A stretch of 64,000 nt of DNA, taken from positions 620,001 through 684,000 of the forward strand of contig NZ_SJPT01000002.1 in assembly GCF_007860095.1 (NCBI RefSeq), given 5' to 3'. Shown one piece after another: positions 35,751 to 44,581 of the stretch. The position numbers and the translations under genes are program-made. The notes beneath the pieces are model-generated. The model made no database searches. It saw only the letters and a program-made list of their open reading frames with translations, and was not told the DNA's origin. This DNA is from Novipirellula galeiformis (GTDB lineage Bacteria; Planctomycetota; Planctomycetia; Pirellulales; Pirellulaceae). Positions within the stretch are counted from its first letter, which is position 1. Every line of letters begins with the position of its first letter.

Positions 35751-35820
35751 GTAGCCTAGGCATCCAGCCTGGGTCTCATCCATGCATCCAATTGTCCCAG
35801 GCTGGAAGCCTGGGCTACGC
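35751..35820. repeat. Palindromic dispersed repeat (family A) between arsM and arsS
   Basis: GTAGCCTAGGCATCCAGCCT at 35751 and CCAGGCTGGAAGCCTGGGCTA ending near 35818 are inverted arms around a loop, filling almost the whole 84-base gap between arsM and arsS. Could modulate read-through or stabilise the arsM message. Confidence 0.85.
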
Positions 35821-35831
35821 AAGGAACCAAC

Positions 35832-36899
35832 ATGCAATTATCACTGCTAAGGCAAAAAAGCGAACTCACTAACGCAGCCATACAGCGAGAAATCCTCGAA
35901 GGCGACGCAAAGCCACGACAGCCCTACTTCCACGAGAAGCTGCGGTCGAGCGGCTTAGAGAATCTTCGTGCCGCTGGCATCGACGTCATGCAAATCAACG
36001 TGGGCAAGTTGTGTAATCAAACTTGCACCCATTGCCACGTGGACGCGGGGCCAGACCGTCGCGAGAGCATGTCGCGAGAAACGGCCGAGCAGATCATCGA
36101 CGTGCTTGCGAACAACGACATTCCCACCCTAGATATTACGGGGGGCGCACCGGAGATGAATCCCCGTTTTCGTTGGATCGTCGAGCAGGCGCACAAGCTT
36201 GGTTGTCGAGTCATTGACCGCTGCAACCTAACGATCTTGATGGCCAATGGATTCAAGGATTTACCCGAGTTCCTAGCCAAGCATGATGTCGAGGTTGTCG
36301 CCTCTTTGCCGTGTTACATGGAAGAAAATTGTGATAGCCAGCGCGGCAACGGCGTTTTCAAACGTTCCATTGACGCACTCAAACGTTTGAACCAACTTGG
36401 CTACGGACACCCCGGTTTGGGGCGGAAACTGACGCTCGTTTACAATCCCACTGGAACCGCATTGCCGCCGTCGCAACACGAACTCGAAGCGACCTACCGT
36501 GACGAGCTGAAAACGCGATACGACATTGTCTTTTCGGAACTGCACACGATTACCAATCTTCCGCTCAGCCGGTTTCTCGATGAACTGCTCCAGGGCGACC
36601 AACTCGATGTGTACATGCAGAAGCTGATCGACAGCTTCAATCCGCGCACCGTCGATGGCGTCATGTGTCGCAGGATGATCTCGGTGGATTGGCAGGGATA
36701 CCTGTTCGACTGCGATTTCAACCAGATGTTGAACATGGGATTGTCTGCGGACCTGCCACAGCATATTTCAGATTTCGATCCCTCGAGACTTAGCGACCGC
36801 ATGATCCAAACCGGCCGGCATTGCTTTGGCTGCACCGCCGGATGCGGATCGGGATGCCAGGGAGCCACGGTAACGTTTGCGTCGAAGGAGGCATCGTGA
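35832..36899 (+). CDS. arsS: ArsS-like radical SAM enzyme (arsenosugar biosynthesis)
   Basis: 355 residues. The radical SAM cluster motif is CNQTCTHCHVDAGPDRRE (CxxxCxxC near residue 60), followed by PTLDITGGAPEMNPRFRWIV (the GGxPE SAM-binding segment), RCNLTILMANGFKDLP, the LTLVYNPTGTALPPSQ block and a C-terminal Cys-rich SPASM-like end HCFGCTAGCGSGCQG. This arrangement matches ArsS/DUF3641-type proteins that attach an adenosyl group during arsenosugar synthesis. The binding-protein gene overlaps its stop codon by three bases, so the cluster is an operon. Confidence 0.9.
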   Translation: MQLSLLRQKSELTNAAIQREILEGDAKPRQPYFHEKLRSSGLENLRAAGIDVMQINVGKLCNQTCTHCHVDAGPDRRESMSRETAEQIIDVLANNDIPTLDITGGAPEMNPRFRWIVEQAHKLGCRVIDRCNLTILMANGFKDLPEFLAKHDVEVVASLPCYMEENCDSQRGNGVFKRSIDALKRLNQLGYGHPGLGRKLTLVYNPTGTALPPSQHELEATYRDELKTRYDIVFSELHTITNLPLSRFLDELLQGDQLDVYMQKLIDSFNPRTVDGVMCRRMISVDWQGYLFDCDFNQMLNMGLSADLPQHISDFDPSRLSDRMIQTGRHCFGCTAGCGSGCQGATVTFASKEAS

Positions 36900-37741
36900 T
36901 TCCACGCCCACCTCTCCTGAGAACTACCACGCTTTTCGCCCTGACACTACTATGCTTCGTCTTCCTCGGTTGCTCGTCAAACGATGCTGATAAGAACAAG
37001 AAGCAAATTGTGCTGACAGGGTCGAGCACGGTTGCGCCATTGATCGGTGAGATCGCCAAACAATTTGAAGCTCAGCATCCCGGAGTGCGGGTCGATGTGC
37101 AAAGCGGCGGCTCTTCACGAGGCGTTGCCGACACACGCCGCGAACTTGCAGATATCGGAATGGTCTCGCGAGACCTGAAGACCGGTGAACAGGATCTAAC
37201 AGCGTTCACGATCGCTCGAGACGGGATCTGTGTCATCGTGCATCGAGACAATCCCGTTACATCACTGACCGACGATCAGATTGTGGCTATCTATACAGAC
37301 CGCATCAACAATTGGAAAGAAGTTGGCGGATCAGACGCTCCCATCACCGTCGTCAATAAAGCCGAAGGTCGATCCACGCTGGAATTATTCGTAAGCCATT
37401 TCAATTTGGACAACGCACAAATCAAAGCCGATGCCGTGATCGGTGACAACGAACAAGGAATCAAGACCGTTGCCGGTAACCCCAACGCCATTGGTTACGT
37501 TTCGGTTGGAACCGCTGAATACGATGCCACTCACGACGTCGCGATCAAACTGCTGCCATTGGCGGGCATTGCGGCGTCCATCGAAAACGTACGAGCCGGC
37601 ACGTTTCCATTGTCGCGGCCGTTGAATCTGGTCGTGACAAGCGAGACCACCGGAATCGTGGAGGAGTTCATCGCGTTTGCTTGCTCACGCGATGTAAATG
37701 AGATCATCTTGGAGCAGTACTTTGTCCCGCTTTCCCAGTGA
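36896..37741 (+). CDS. PstS-family substrate-binding lipoprotein
   Basis: 281 residues from GTG 36896, which overlaps the arsS stop and has AAGGAGG six bases before it. The signal LTLLCFVFLGCSSNDADKNK ends in a lipobox. The mature protein is of the phosphate-binding PBP-like superfamily: LTGSSTVAPLIGEIAKQFEA, VDVQSGGSSRGVADTRR, DIGMVSRDLK, and GICVIVHRDNP, with the SGSST/SGGSS oxyanion-binding loops visible. In a normal Pst system it binds phosphate; placed in an arsenosugar cluster it may take arsenate or provide specificity between the two. The permease gene begins inside its 3' end. Confidence 0.9.
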   Translation: MIPRPPLLRTTTLFALTLLCFVFLGCSSNDADKNKKQIVLTGSSTVAPLIGEIAKQFEAQHPGVRVDVQSGGSSRGVADTRRELADIGMVSRDLKTGEQDLTAFTIARDGICVIVHRDNPVTSLTDDQIVAIYTDRINNWKEVGGSDAPITVVNKAEGRSTLELFVSHFNLDNAQIKADAVIGDNEQGIKTVAGNPNAIGYVSVGTAEYDATHDVAIKLLPLAGIAASIENVRAGTFPLSRPLNLVVTSETTGIVEEFIAFACSRDVNEIILEQYFVPLSQ

Positions 37742-38588
37742 TACCATTCTCGTTTGGCTGCTTCGCGGCTGCGGATTGCTGACGGGGGCGATCACCGTGC
37801 TAATTGTAGGCTTTCTGATTTGGGAATCGTCACCCGCGTTTCGCGATGTCGGTGTTCAGCGTTTTGCTTCCGACTCATCGTGGCATCCTTCGGCGGGACC
37901 GACGAAGGGACAATTCAATCTTGTTCCCATGATTGCGGCGACATCACTGGCAACTGCGGGCGCAGTTCTATTGGCCGCACCGCTTGGGATCGGCTCGGCG
38001 GTATTCGCCCATTTCTATGCACCACGACGATTAAGACGAGCGTACGGTAAAATGATCGAACTGCTCGCCGGGATTCCTTCGGTAGTGTATGGCCTGTGGG
38101 GGCTGGTGGTGCTCGTTCCACTCATTTCGCGATGGCATCCGCCGGGAACCAGCCTGTTGTCGGCGATCATCATCCTGACGATTATGATTCTACCGACGAT
38201 CGCGTTGCTGGTCGGTGCCGCTTTTGACAACCTGCCGTCGGAGTACCTGCGAGCATCCGCGGCACTAGGGCTTTCACGCGGACGAACCGTCACTAGCGTC
38301 GTCTTTCCAGCGGTTCGGTCAGGATTGTTCACGGCGGTGCTACTGGGAACAGGCCGAGCGATCGGCGAGACGATGGCGGTATTGATGGTTGCTGGCAATG
38401 TCGTTCAAAACCCAACCCGCATTTTTCAACCCGTCCGAACGATTACAGCAAACATTGCATTGGAGATGGCTTACGCGATGGACGGCCATCGCTCGGCATT
38501 GTTCGTTTCGGGGCTGCTGTTGATGGCGATGGTCATCGTGCTCGCCGGATTCGCAGAATGGGTCAGTCGGGGGCGTATTCATGGCTAG
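37698..38588 (+). CDS. PstC-family ABC transporter permease
   Basis: 296 residues from ATG 37698; a TTG at 37722 has GGAG in better position and would shorten the overlap with the preceding gene. Six membrane helices, e.g. GCGLLTGAITVLIVGFLIWE, ATSLATAGAVLLAAPLGIGS, LLSAIIILTIMILPTIALLV and ALFVSGLLLMAMVIVLAG. The EAA-type loop EYLRASAALGLSRGRTV, which contacts the ATPase, and GTGRAIGETMAVLMVAGN near the end are typical of phosphate permease PstC. Overlaps pstA by eight bases. Confidence 0.9.
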   Translation: MRSSWSSTLSRFPSDTILVWLLRGCGLLTGAITVLIVGFLIWESSPAFRDVGVQRFASDSSWHPSAGPTKGQFNLVPMIAATSLATAGAVLLAAPLGIGSAVFAHFYAPRRLRRAYGKMIELLAGIPSVVYGLWGLVVLVPLISRWHPPGTSLLSAIIILTIMILPTIALLVGAAFDNLPSEYLRASAALGLSRGRTVTSVVFPAVRSGLFTAVLLGTGRAIGETMAVLMVAGNVVQNPTRIFQPVRTITANIALEMAYAMDGHRSALFVSGLLLMAMVIVLAGFAEWVSRGRIHG

Positions 38589-39459
38589 TCATCCTCAAAC
38601 CTATTCGCGTTCAGCCGTCAGCGTATTGTTTGATACACTGGCAACCTGTGTCGCATGGTCTATCGCAGCCTTGGTCAGTGGCATTTTTGTTTGGATATTG
38701 GCGGACATCGTCATCGCAGGTCTGCCGTCGATCTCTTGGAGTTTTTTAACCGAAACGCCTCGAAATGCGGGACGCGATGGAGGGATTTTTCCCATCATCA
38801 TTTCAACGCTACTGATCCTGTTCGTGGCAATGCTCGTTTCGGTCCCGCTCGGTTTAGGAACCGCGATCTTACTGAGCGAATTGACACGGGCGGAAAGCAC
38901 GTTTGGAATGCTGGTGCGCCGCAGTTTGGATGTTCTCGCAGGCGTGCCTTCGATCGTATTCGGGCTGTTTGGCAACGCATTTTTTTGTATCTATTTGGGA
39001 CTCGGGTTTTCGATTTTATCAGGAGGGCTGACGCTATCGTGTATGGTGCTGCCGATCCTGATTCGAGCGACCGAGGAAGGTTTTCGCTCGGTTCCGAACG
39101 AATATCGCATGGGTGCGGCGGCGTTGGGGTTATCTCGAACTGCGACGCTTGTGCAACTGTTGTTGCCAGCCGCAGTACCCGGGATCGTCGTTGGATTGGT
39201 GCTGGGTATCGGCCGCGCATTAGCGGAGACCGCGGCACTGATTTTTACTAGCGGATACGTGGATCGTGTCCCCGGTTCGTTGTTCGATTCCGGGCGTTCC
39301 TTATCCGTTCACATTTTTGACTTATCGATGAATGTTGCTGGCGGTGATCGATATGCGTATGCCTCCGCATTGGTTCTCATTGCGATGTTGATCGTCATCA
39401 ACGCGAGTGCGAGTTGGACTGCCAATCGTTGGTTGAGAAAAAGGATCGTGGTGACATGA
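38581..39459 (+). CDS. PstA-family ABC transporter permease
   Basis: 292 residues with six hydrophobic segments. Landmarks: SISWSFLTETPRNAGRDGGI, ATLLILFVAMLVSVPLGLGT-type second helix, VLAGVPSIVFGLFG, the coupling loop EYRMGAAALGLSRTATLVQL and GIGRALAETAALIFTSGYVD, all characteristic of PstA. Start codon lies inside the end of the pstC-like gene, and the ATPase gene starts in its stop (ATGA). It forms the transmembrane pore together with the preceding permease. Confidence 0.92.
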   Translation: MASHPQTYSRSAVSVLFDTLATCVAWSIAALVSGIFVWILADIVIAGLPSISWSFLTETPRNAGRDGGIFPIIISTLLILFVAMLVSVPLGLGTAILLSELTRAESTFGMLVRRSLDVLAGVPSIVFGLFGNAFFCIYLGLGFSILSGGLTLSCMVLPILIRATEEGFRSVPNEYRMGAAALGLSRTATLVQLLLPAAVPGIVVGLVLGIGRALAETAALIFTSGYVDRVPGSLFDSGRSLSVHIFDLSMNVAGGDRYAYASALVLIAMLIVINASASWTANRWLRKRIVVT

Positions 39460-40334
39460 AATCAGAAAACAGAGAACGCCCTGACCGCGGTGGCTGCGAA
39501 CAGGCGAATTGTCCGGAACACAACGGGTTCACCCTCGGTCCCCTCGATACCGGACCACCATGCTGTATTCCCGAACCATTGATCGAAGTCGACGACCTTG
39601 CGGTTCACTACGGGAATGCTCGCGTCTTGAGCGGAATTTCGTTGACGATCAACCGCGGATGTGTGACCGCGTTGATTGGGCCATCGGGCTGCGGAAAGAC
39701 AAGCTTCTTGAGTAGTTTGAATCGCATGACGGACATGATTCCTGGATGCCGTGTCGAGGGAAACATTACGATTGGCGGGCTCGACGTCCAAGCGACGAAG
39801 GATGTGATCTCGCTCCGCCGTCGTGTCGGAATGATCTTTCAAAAACCAAATCCCTTTCCTCTTTCGATTCGCAAAAATATCGAGATGCCTTTGAAGGAAC
39901 ACGGTTTTCGCCAGCGAAGTGAACGGACAGAAATCATCGAAAGCGTTCTCGAGGACGTCGGCTTGTGGGCAGAGGTGAAGGATCGACTTGATTCATCCGC
40001 GTTGTCTCTTTCGGGCGGCCAACAGCAACGGCTTTGCATCGCACGCGCTCTCGCTTTACGCCCCGAAGTTCTATTGATGGATGAACCATGTAGTGCTCTG
40101 GACCCGTTGGCTAGCAGTGTCGTTGAAGAGCTGCTGCAGAATTTCCGAGGACGGTACACCGTTGTCATCGTGACCCATAACTTGCAGCAAGCGCGGCGGG
40201 TCGCCGATTATGCCGCTTTCTTCTGGGCGACCGACGGTACGGGCACGTTGATCGAACACGGGACCGGCGCCTGTATATTCGACAAACCGCAACAACCGTT
40301 GACGGTAGCCTATGTCAATGGCAAGGCGGGGTAA
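39456..40334 (+). CDS. PstB-family ABC transporter ATPase
   Basis: 292 residues from ATG 39456 (ATGA overlap). A 45-residue Cys-containing N-terminal extension (GGCEQANCPEHN) precedes the ATPase domain. Walker A is GPSGCGKTSFL, the PstB-specific loop is GGLDVQATKDVISLRRRVGM followed by IFQKPNPFPLSIRKNI (the QKPNPFP motif), the signature is LSLSGGQQQRLCIARAL, Walker B is VLLMDEPCSALDP and the switch His is in VIVTHNLQQA. It energises uptake through the two permeases. The extension is unusual for PstB. No phoU is present. Confidence 0.93.
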   Translation: MKSENRERPDRGGCEQANCPEHNGFTLGPLDTGPPCCIPEPLIEVDDLAVHYGNARVLSGISLTINRGCVTALIGPSGCGKTSFLSSLNRMTDMIPGCRVEGNITIGGLDVQATKDVISLRRRVGMIFQKPNPFPLSIRKNIEMPLKEHGFRQRSERTEIIESVLEDVGLWAEVKDRLDSSALSLSGGQQQRLCIARALALRPEVLLMDEPCSALDPLASSVVEELLQNFRGRYTVVIVTHNLQQARRVADYAAFFWATDGTGTLIEHGTGACIFDKPQQPLTVAYVNGKAG

Positions 40335-41718
40335 CGAAGTGACCGCGAATCAAATCGAGAAACTCACTGGCGACCCGTCGGGATCAACCACGTTTTCGGC
40401 GAAGCCTCATCGCGTGATCGTGTTTTCACGATATCCAACACCTGGCGTGACGAAGACCCGGATGATCCCCGCGCTCGGTGCCGAGCGCGCGGCACGCCTA
40501 CAGCACTCATTGACGAGTTTGACGTTGGGGGTGGCGAGTGATTATCGCGCGGACCGTCCCTGCGATTTAGAAGTTCGGTTCGTAGGCGGCGATCCAACGT
40601 TGATGCGAGAAGCGTTTGGAACGGAAAAACGCTATCTCCTGCAACGAGGCGTAAGTTTGGGAGAGCGACTAGTCGACGCATTCGCTGTCGCGTTCAACGA
40701 GGGGGCAACACGAGTCGTCGTGATCGGATCAGACTGTCCCGAAATTTCTTCGACGATTCTCGACGAAGCAATCAACGCTTTATCACACGCCGATGTGGTC
40801 CTGGGGCCGGCAATCGACGGTGGTTACTACCTGATTGGGCTGAACACGAATCAGCCTCAACTCTTTCAAGGGATCGACTGGGGAAGCGGAAGCGTATTGC
40901 GAGATACCATTGCAAAGGCAAAGCACTCGCAATGCAAAGTTCATCGATTGCAAACGCTTTCGGATGTCGATTATCCCGAGGACTTGGTTACCTGTCGTCG
41001 TAATCCCGAGGCCTTCGGCAACGTGCTTCCCCTGACTCGGGATGGTGTCTTGTCGGTGATTGTACCGACACTGAATGAAGAACGCTGTATTGAACAGACG
41101 CTTAGCCGAATGGTCGGGATTCCGAATGTCGAAGTCGTTGTCGCGGACGGCGGCAGCGAGGATTCGACGATCGACATCGCGCGAAACATGGGTGCGACGA
41201 TCGTCTCTGCTAAACCTGGGAGAGGGAGACAGATGAATGCGGGCGCGGCGATCGCGACTGGCGACGTGCTGCTATTTCTGCATGCTGACACCCAGGTGCC
41301 GGACTCGTTTCATCAGCATGTTCGGGCGACACTCCAGCATGGCGTGATCGCGGGCGCGTTCTCATTGCGGATCGACGGTGACGATTTTGGACTGAGATGG
41401 ATTGAGAAAGGTGTGAATTTGAGGTCGCGTTTTCTTGGGCGACCTTACGGGGACCAGGGGTTGTTTGTGTCCGCAAGTTGTTTTTTCAAAATCGGCGGTT
41501 TTCCAAATTGGCCGTTAATGGAAGACGTCGAATTTGGCAGCCGCTTGCGGAAATACGGCAGCATCTCGCTGGCCGAAGCCGCCGTCACAACGTCCGCACG
41601 CCGGTGGTTGCGACTGGGGATTCCGAAGACCACACTCATCAACCAACTTTGCATCGCCGGATTTTGCTTGGGCATTCCATCGGAGACATTGCACCGCTGG
41701 TATCGGTCGCGGCGTTAA
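40312..41718 (+). CDS. Fused TIGR04282/TIGR04283-type arsenosugar glycosyltransferase
   Basis: 468 residues in two glycosyltransferase-A-like halves. Residues ~28-225 carry VIVFSRYPTPGVTKTRMIPA, the GSDCPEIS metal motif and VLGPAIDGGYYLIGL, the signature of the TIGR04282 (nucleotidyl-/glycosyl-transferase, CofC-like) family. Residues ~240-465 are a GT2 domain with LSVIVPTLNEERCIEQTL, VVVADGGSEDSTIDIARNMG, GRGRQMNAGAAIATGDVLLF, LHADTQVP and EDVEFGSRLRKYG, matching TIGR04283. Both families are defined by co-occurrence with ArsM/ArsS; usually they are separate genes. The start overlaps pstB by 23 bases; a GTG at 40339 just after the pstB stop is an alternative. It likely adds the ribose/glycerol-type sugar part. 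Confidence 0.9.
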   Translation: MSMARRGNEVTANQIEKLTGDPSGSTTFSAKPHRVIVFSRYPTPGVTKTRMIPALGAERAARLQHSLTSLTLGVASDYRADRPCDLEVRFVGGDPTLMREAFGTEKRYLLQRGVSLGERLVDAFAVAFNEGATRVVVIGSDCPEISSTILDEAINALSHADVVLGPAIDGGYYLIGLNTNQPQLFQGIDWGSGSVLRDTIAKAKHSQCKVHRLQTLSDVDYPEDLVTCRRNPEAFGNVLPLTRDGVLSVIVPTLNEERCIEQTLSRMVGIPNVEVVVADGGSEDSTIDIARNMGATIVSAKPGRGRQMNAGAAIATGDVLLFLHADTQVPDSFHQHVRATLQHGVIAGAFSLRIDGDDFGLRWIEKGVNLRSRFLGRPYGDQGLFVSASCFFKIGGFPNWPLMEDVEFGSRLRKYGSISLAEAAVTTSARRWLRLGIPKTTLINQLCIAGFCLGIPSETLHRWYRSRR

Positions 41719-41737
41719 GTTTTCGCACGGCTCGACG

Positions 41738-42415
41738 CTACGCGTGTTTGCCAATTTCCCAACCGCTACCGCCAAGATGTTTTTGGGCGAAAGCGGCGGA
41801 GTCCGGTTCAAGGGTTGTTGCGAACGTGTCGTTCCATCGATTCAGGAATCCAAATAGCGCAATCGTCGCCCCAAGCTCAACAATCTGATTCTCGCTGTAG
41901 TGCAGTCGCAAAGTAGTGAAGTGGTCGCGGGTGACGGCACTGGGCGTACTGCCAGCCGCAAGTGCAAAACGTAACGCAGCGACTTCGGCAGCGTCGAAAA
42001 GATCGCTATTCTCGAAATCCCAAACCGCTTCTAGCTTTTCGATGGAGATTCCCAAGTGAAACGCTTCCCCGATCGTGTGCGCTTGGCAATATCGACAACC
42101 TGAAGCATTGCTACTCACATGCGCAACCAAACTCTTTAGTGACGCGGACAGACGATCTGCCGAGCGGAGATGACGAATCGACCAGATGATGTTCTTGAGA
42201 TACAGCCGTACTCCTGTCCAAACCGGTAAGCCACGATCGCGTGGCGGCCCCAGAATGTTTGCAACCAGCATTGCAAAGCTGCCAAGCACTGCGGGCTGAC
42301 GAGCCATCGTCAACATCGAGTTTGGAACAAACCCGAGTTGCTGGCGTGCCATGCGAAAAATCAGTTCACATTCACGAGCTTCGGCCTCAATCAACGGCGG
42401 TAGATGTGATGGCAT
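41738..42415 (-). CDS. AhpD/carboxymuconolactone-decarboxylase-like protein
   Basis: 225 residues. The AhpD-type core has HVSSNASGCRYCQAHTIGEA with the CxxC and following His, then LGISIEKLEAVWDFENS, AALRFALAAGSTPSAV and IVELGATIALFGFLNRWND. Such proteins act as thiol peroxidases or disulfide reductases. It is convergent with the glycosyltransferase gene, 19 bases apart, and peroxidase-like proteins of this superfamily are repeatedly seen beside arsenosugar genes, so a detoxifying or redox role in the cluster is plausible. Confidence 0.85.
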   Translation of the reverse strand: MPSHLPPLIEAEARECELIFRMARQQLGFVPNSMLTMARQPAVLGSFAMLVANILGPPRDRGLPVWTGVRLYLKNIIWSIRHLRSADRLSASLKSLVAHVSSNASGCRYCQAHTIGEAFHLGISIEKLEAVWDFENSDLFDAAEVAALRFALAAGSTPSAVTRDHFTTLRLHYSENQIVELGATIALFGFLNRWNDTFATTLEPDSAAFAQKHLGGSGWEIGKHA

Positions 42416-42574
42416 GAATACTTAACTCCCACGATACATAGATACTGAAAACTATCGAAACGCAATCATGCCGATTTGAAAACACGGAATCTCGAAGTCA
42501 CGAATTTTGAATGTCATCGAGCACCGGTATGCGATGTGAAAACGATTCTAAGTAGGAAGTGCAGGGGGGCAACG

Positions 42575-43576
42575 TCAGCGCCCCGTGATCTCGGTTTCAG
42601 GTCGAAACGCATACCAAGCGAACCAAAACGCATTCATCCACTGCACTCCAGCATCTGCCTCGACGACTCGAATCGTTTGATCGTTGGCGTCGAATGCAAC
42701 GACGAACTTTTTGCTGCCAAGCGACTTCTCGATCTGCGTCGACTTCCCTGCAAATGCTGAAACGGGAATCGCCAGTGCGGCGGTATCATCCCAAACTCCG
42801 ATCATGCGTTCCTTCTGTGGCAACGCATTGCTGATCGGTTTCGCTGGGAACATTAAATTGGGCTGTTGGAAGTAACCTGCATACGGGCTGGTTCTATAGT
42901 TTCTCCGGTGTCCGGTTTCGGATGAAATCACAGTGGTGTTTGGATGGCGAGCTTGCCATGCTGCCCATGTGGTGAGTTCCATTGGCAGAACGGTTAATTT
43001 TATTCTGGCGCCAGGTCCCGAAACCCCTTCTCCCTTTACCTGCGACCAGAGACTTTCCGTGTTGGATCCGTCGTACATCAATACGTTGCTGTTGTAGAGC
43101 AGTCCTGAGACACCAAACTCTCGTTCACCCAGAGGAGTCCGACGATCAAATACGACGGCCGAGTCACACAGCGGACAATAGGTCACGGCAATCGGTAATT
43201 GGCCGATTCGATCATTGATGATTTCGTGGTAGTTCAAAATGGCCAGCGGATAGGCACGTGATTCGCTACCCGACACGACGCCAACCACCCGGTCACTGGG
43301 GCCGAGGTAGGACGCTTCTGCAGGCGAAACCAACGTTGGATTTGTCAGCGCAGGAATGCCGTTTTTCGGAGGACCACCGGATTGAATCTCCCCAACCGGA
43401 ATCGTTGCCTGGCTCAAGTCAAACCCAACACCGCCCGGTCCTGAAAACTGCACCAGTGGGACAATGGACTGCGCCTGGAGAATGCGTTGAACATGACGCG
43501 GGATCGACCACGAAACTGCAACCGCTAACGCACTAAACAGCAACACGCTGCGAACGTAACTGGACTGAATCCCCAT
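42575..43576 (-). CDS. DUF3179 domain-containing protein
   Basis: 333 residues with an N-terminal membrane/signal segment (SVLLFSALAVAVSWSIP). The DUF3179 core is visible: GIPALTNPTLVSPAEASYLG, YPLAILNYHEIIND, LPIAVTYCPLCDSAVVFDR with the paired cysteines, FGVSGLLYNSNVLMYD and ESLWSQVKGEGVSGP. The family is secreted, widespread in marine bacteria and of unknown function; the YCPLC motif suggests redox or metal binding. It lies on the same strand as the AhpD-like gene, with 159 bases between them. Confidence 0.92.
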   Translation of the reverse strand: MGIQSSYVRSVLLFSALAVAVSWSIPRHVQRILQAQSIVPLVQFSGPGGVGFDLSQATIPVGEIQSGGPPKNGIPALTNPTLVSPAEASYLGPSDRVVGVVSGSESRAYPLAILNYHEIINDRIGQLPIAVTYCPLCDSAVVFDRRTPLGEREFGVSGLLYNSNVLMYDGSNTESLWSQVKGEGVSGPGARIKLTVLPMELTTWAAWQARHPNTTVISSETGHRRNYRTSPYAGYFQQPNLMFPAKPISNALPQKERMIGVWDDTAALAIPVSAFAGKSTQIEKSLGSKKFVVAFDANDQTIRVVEADAGVQWMNAFWFAWYAFRPETEITGR

Positions 43577-43943
43577 TTCGGTCTACTCCCTTTCGAACAA
43601 ACAAGGTACCTGAGTGAGCTGCCTGACGATGACGTAGGCTAGGCTACGTAGGAATGAGTGCCCGCAAAATCGGATGGATCGGCCCGCGCATCCTTTGCCA
43701 CAAATCCAATGTCACTATCGCAGTGACGTGTTCGTTCGGCTGTGATGCAACTCACCGTTAGCAAAAGAATTCTCCGGCGAACAGTTCTAAACGCGATGCC
43801 AAGGTCATTGTGATTCTAATGACCGCGCCGCGTCGCCGTTGTGACCACCGGGACAACGAATGCAACTAACACTGCTGCCGCCCCCCTGACGCCAAGCATT
43901 CCGGCGACGGGTATGGATGCATCCAACAGGAAGCTTGCTTCGA
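43577..43943. other. Intergenic with a family A core repeat
   Basis: About 370 bases without a supported gene. CGTAGGCTAGGCTACG near 43633-43648 is a diverged core of the family A repeat upstream of the DUF3179 gene. Confidence 0.5.
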
Positions 43944-44360
43944 TTAGCGGTGACGGAATATTTGACGCCGTGGGCGACAGTGTCCGTTGCTACATGTCGG
44001 CGGAGATGCGTAGTGACGCGTTTGGTGGTATTGCGTCGGTGATTGGTACACGGGAGCGTAGCTCTGGTACGCCATCGACGACGAATAATTGAGTGTCGGG
44101 CTGGCCGGAATACCGCCACCACAATTGCCCGATGCGCATCCTGAGCCGATTCCGATCGGCGCCAATGGAACTGCGGCGGCCTGCTGTGGAGCATACGACT
44201 GCATGGGGGCGGGGGCTATGCGAGGCGCTGCAGCTGCAGGCATCGTTGGTGCAGTGTATCCGCCGCGGCGCGATCCGCTTTGTGCTTGGGCGTCACCGCA
44301 GACTGTACTGACCAAGAATACGAACACAACGCTTGCAAAGCACTTCTTAGCAAATTTCAT
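43944..44360 (-). CDS. Small secreted Ala/Pro/Cys-containing protein
   Basis: 138 residues from ATG 44360, which gives a good signal peptide (CFASVVFVFLVSTVCGDAQA); the frame is open upstream but lacks a signal. The mature part is low-complexity: APTMPAAAAPRIAPAPMQSY, GIGSGCASGNCGGGIP, YQSYAPVYQSPTQYHQT and the short Cys pair CSNGHC. Two CxxxC-like motifs could bind metal. No family recognised. It is divergent from the YHS-repeat gene (start 44582), with about 220 bases between them. Confidence 0.65.
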   Translation of the reverse strand: MKFAKKCFASVVFVFLVSTVCGDAQAQSGSRRGGYTAPTMPAAAAPRIAPAPMQSYAPQQAAAVPLAPIGIGSGCASGNCGGGIPASPTLNYSSSMAYQSYAPVYQSPTQYHQTRHYASPPTCSNGHCRPRRQIFRHR

Positions 44361-44581
44361 CGAGGGAGTCTCTTCATCGAGTAGACGTGGGAAGCCAAAG
44401 CGTTCCCCATAAGTTGAACGAACAGCATTCTGGTCTGGCACGCCTATCTGCGTTGTGAGTGGCCTCACAGACGAAAAACTTTTCAGGCGAAACGAATTGT
44501 TGTAAGGAAAAGTCCCCATTTCCGTCTTCATTCTTAACTTAGAAAACCATTCCATTACTCGGATCCGCAAAGAGAGATACG

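Noticed and set aside
36896-40334. Ordinary housekeeping pst-phoU operon
   Set aside because: No phoU, phoB or phoR, and the genes overlap arsS upstream and the arsenosugar glycosyltransferase downstream.
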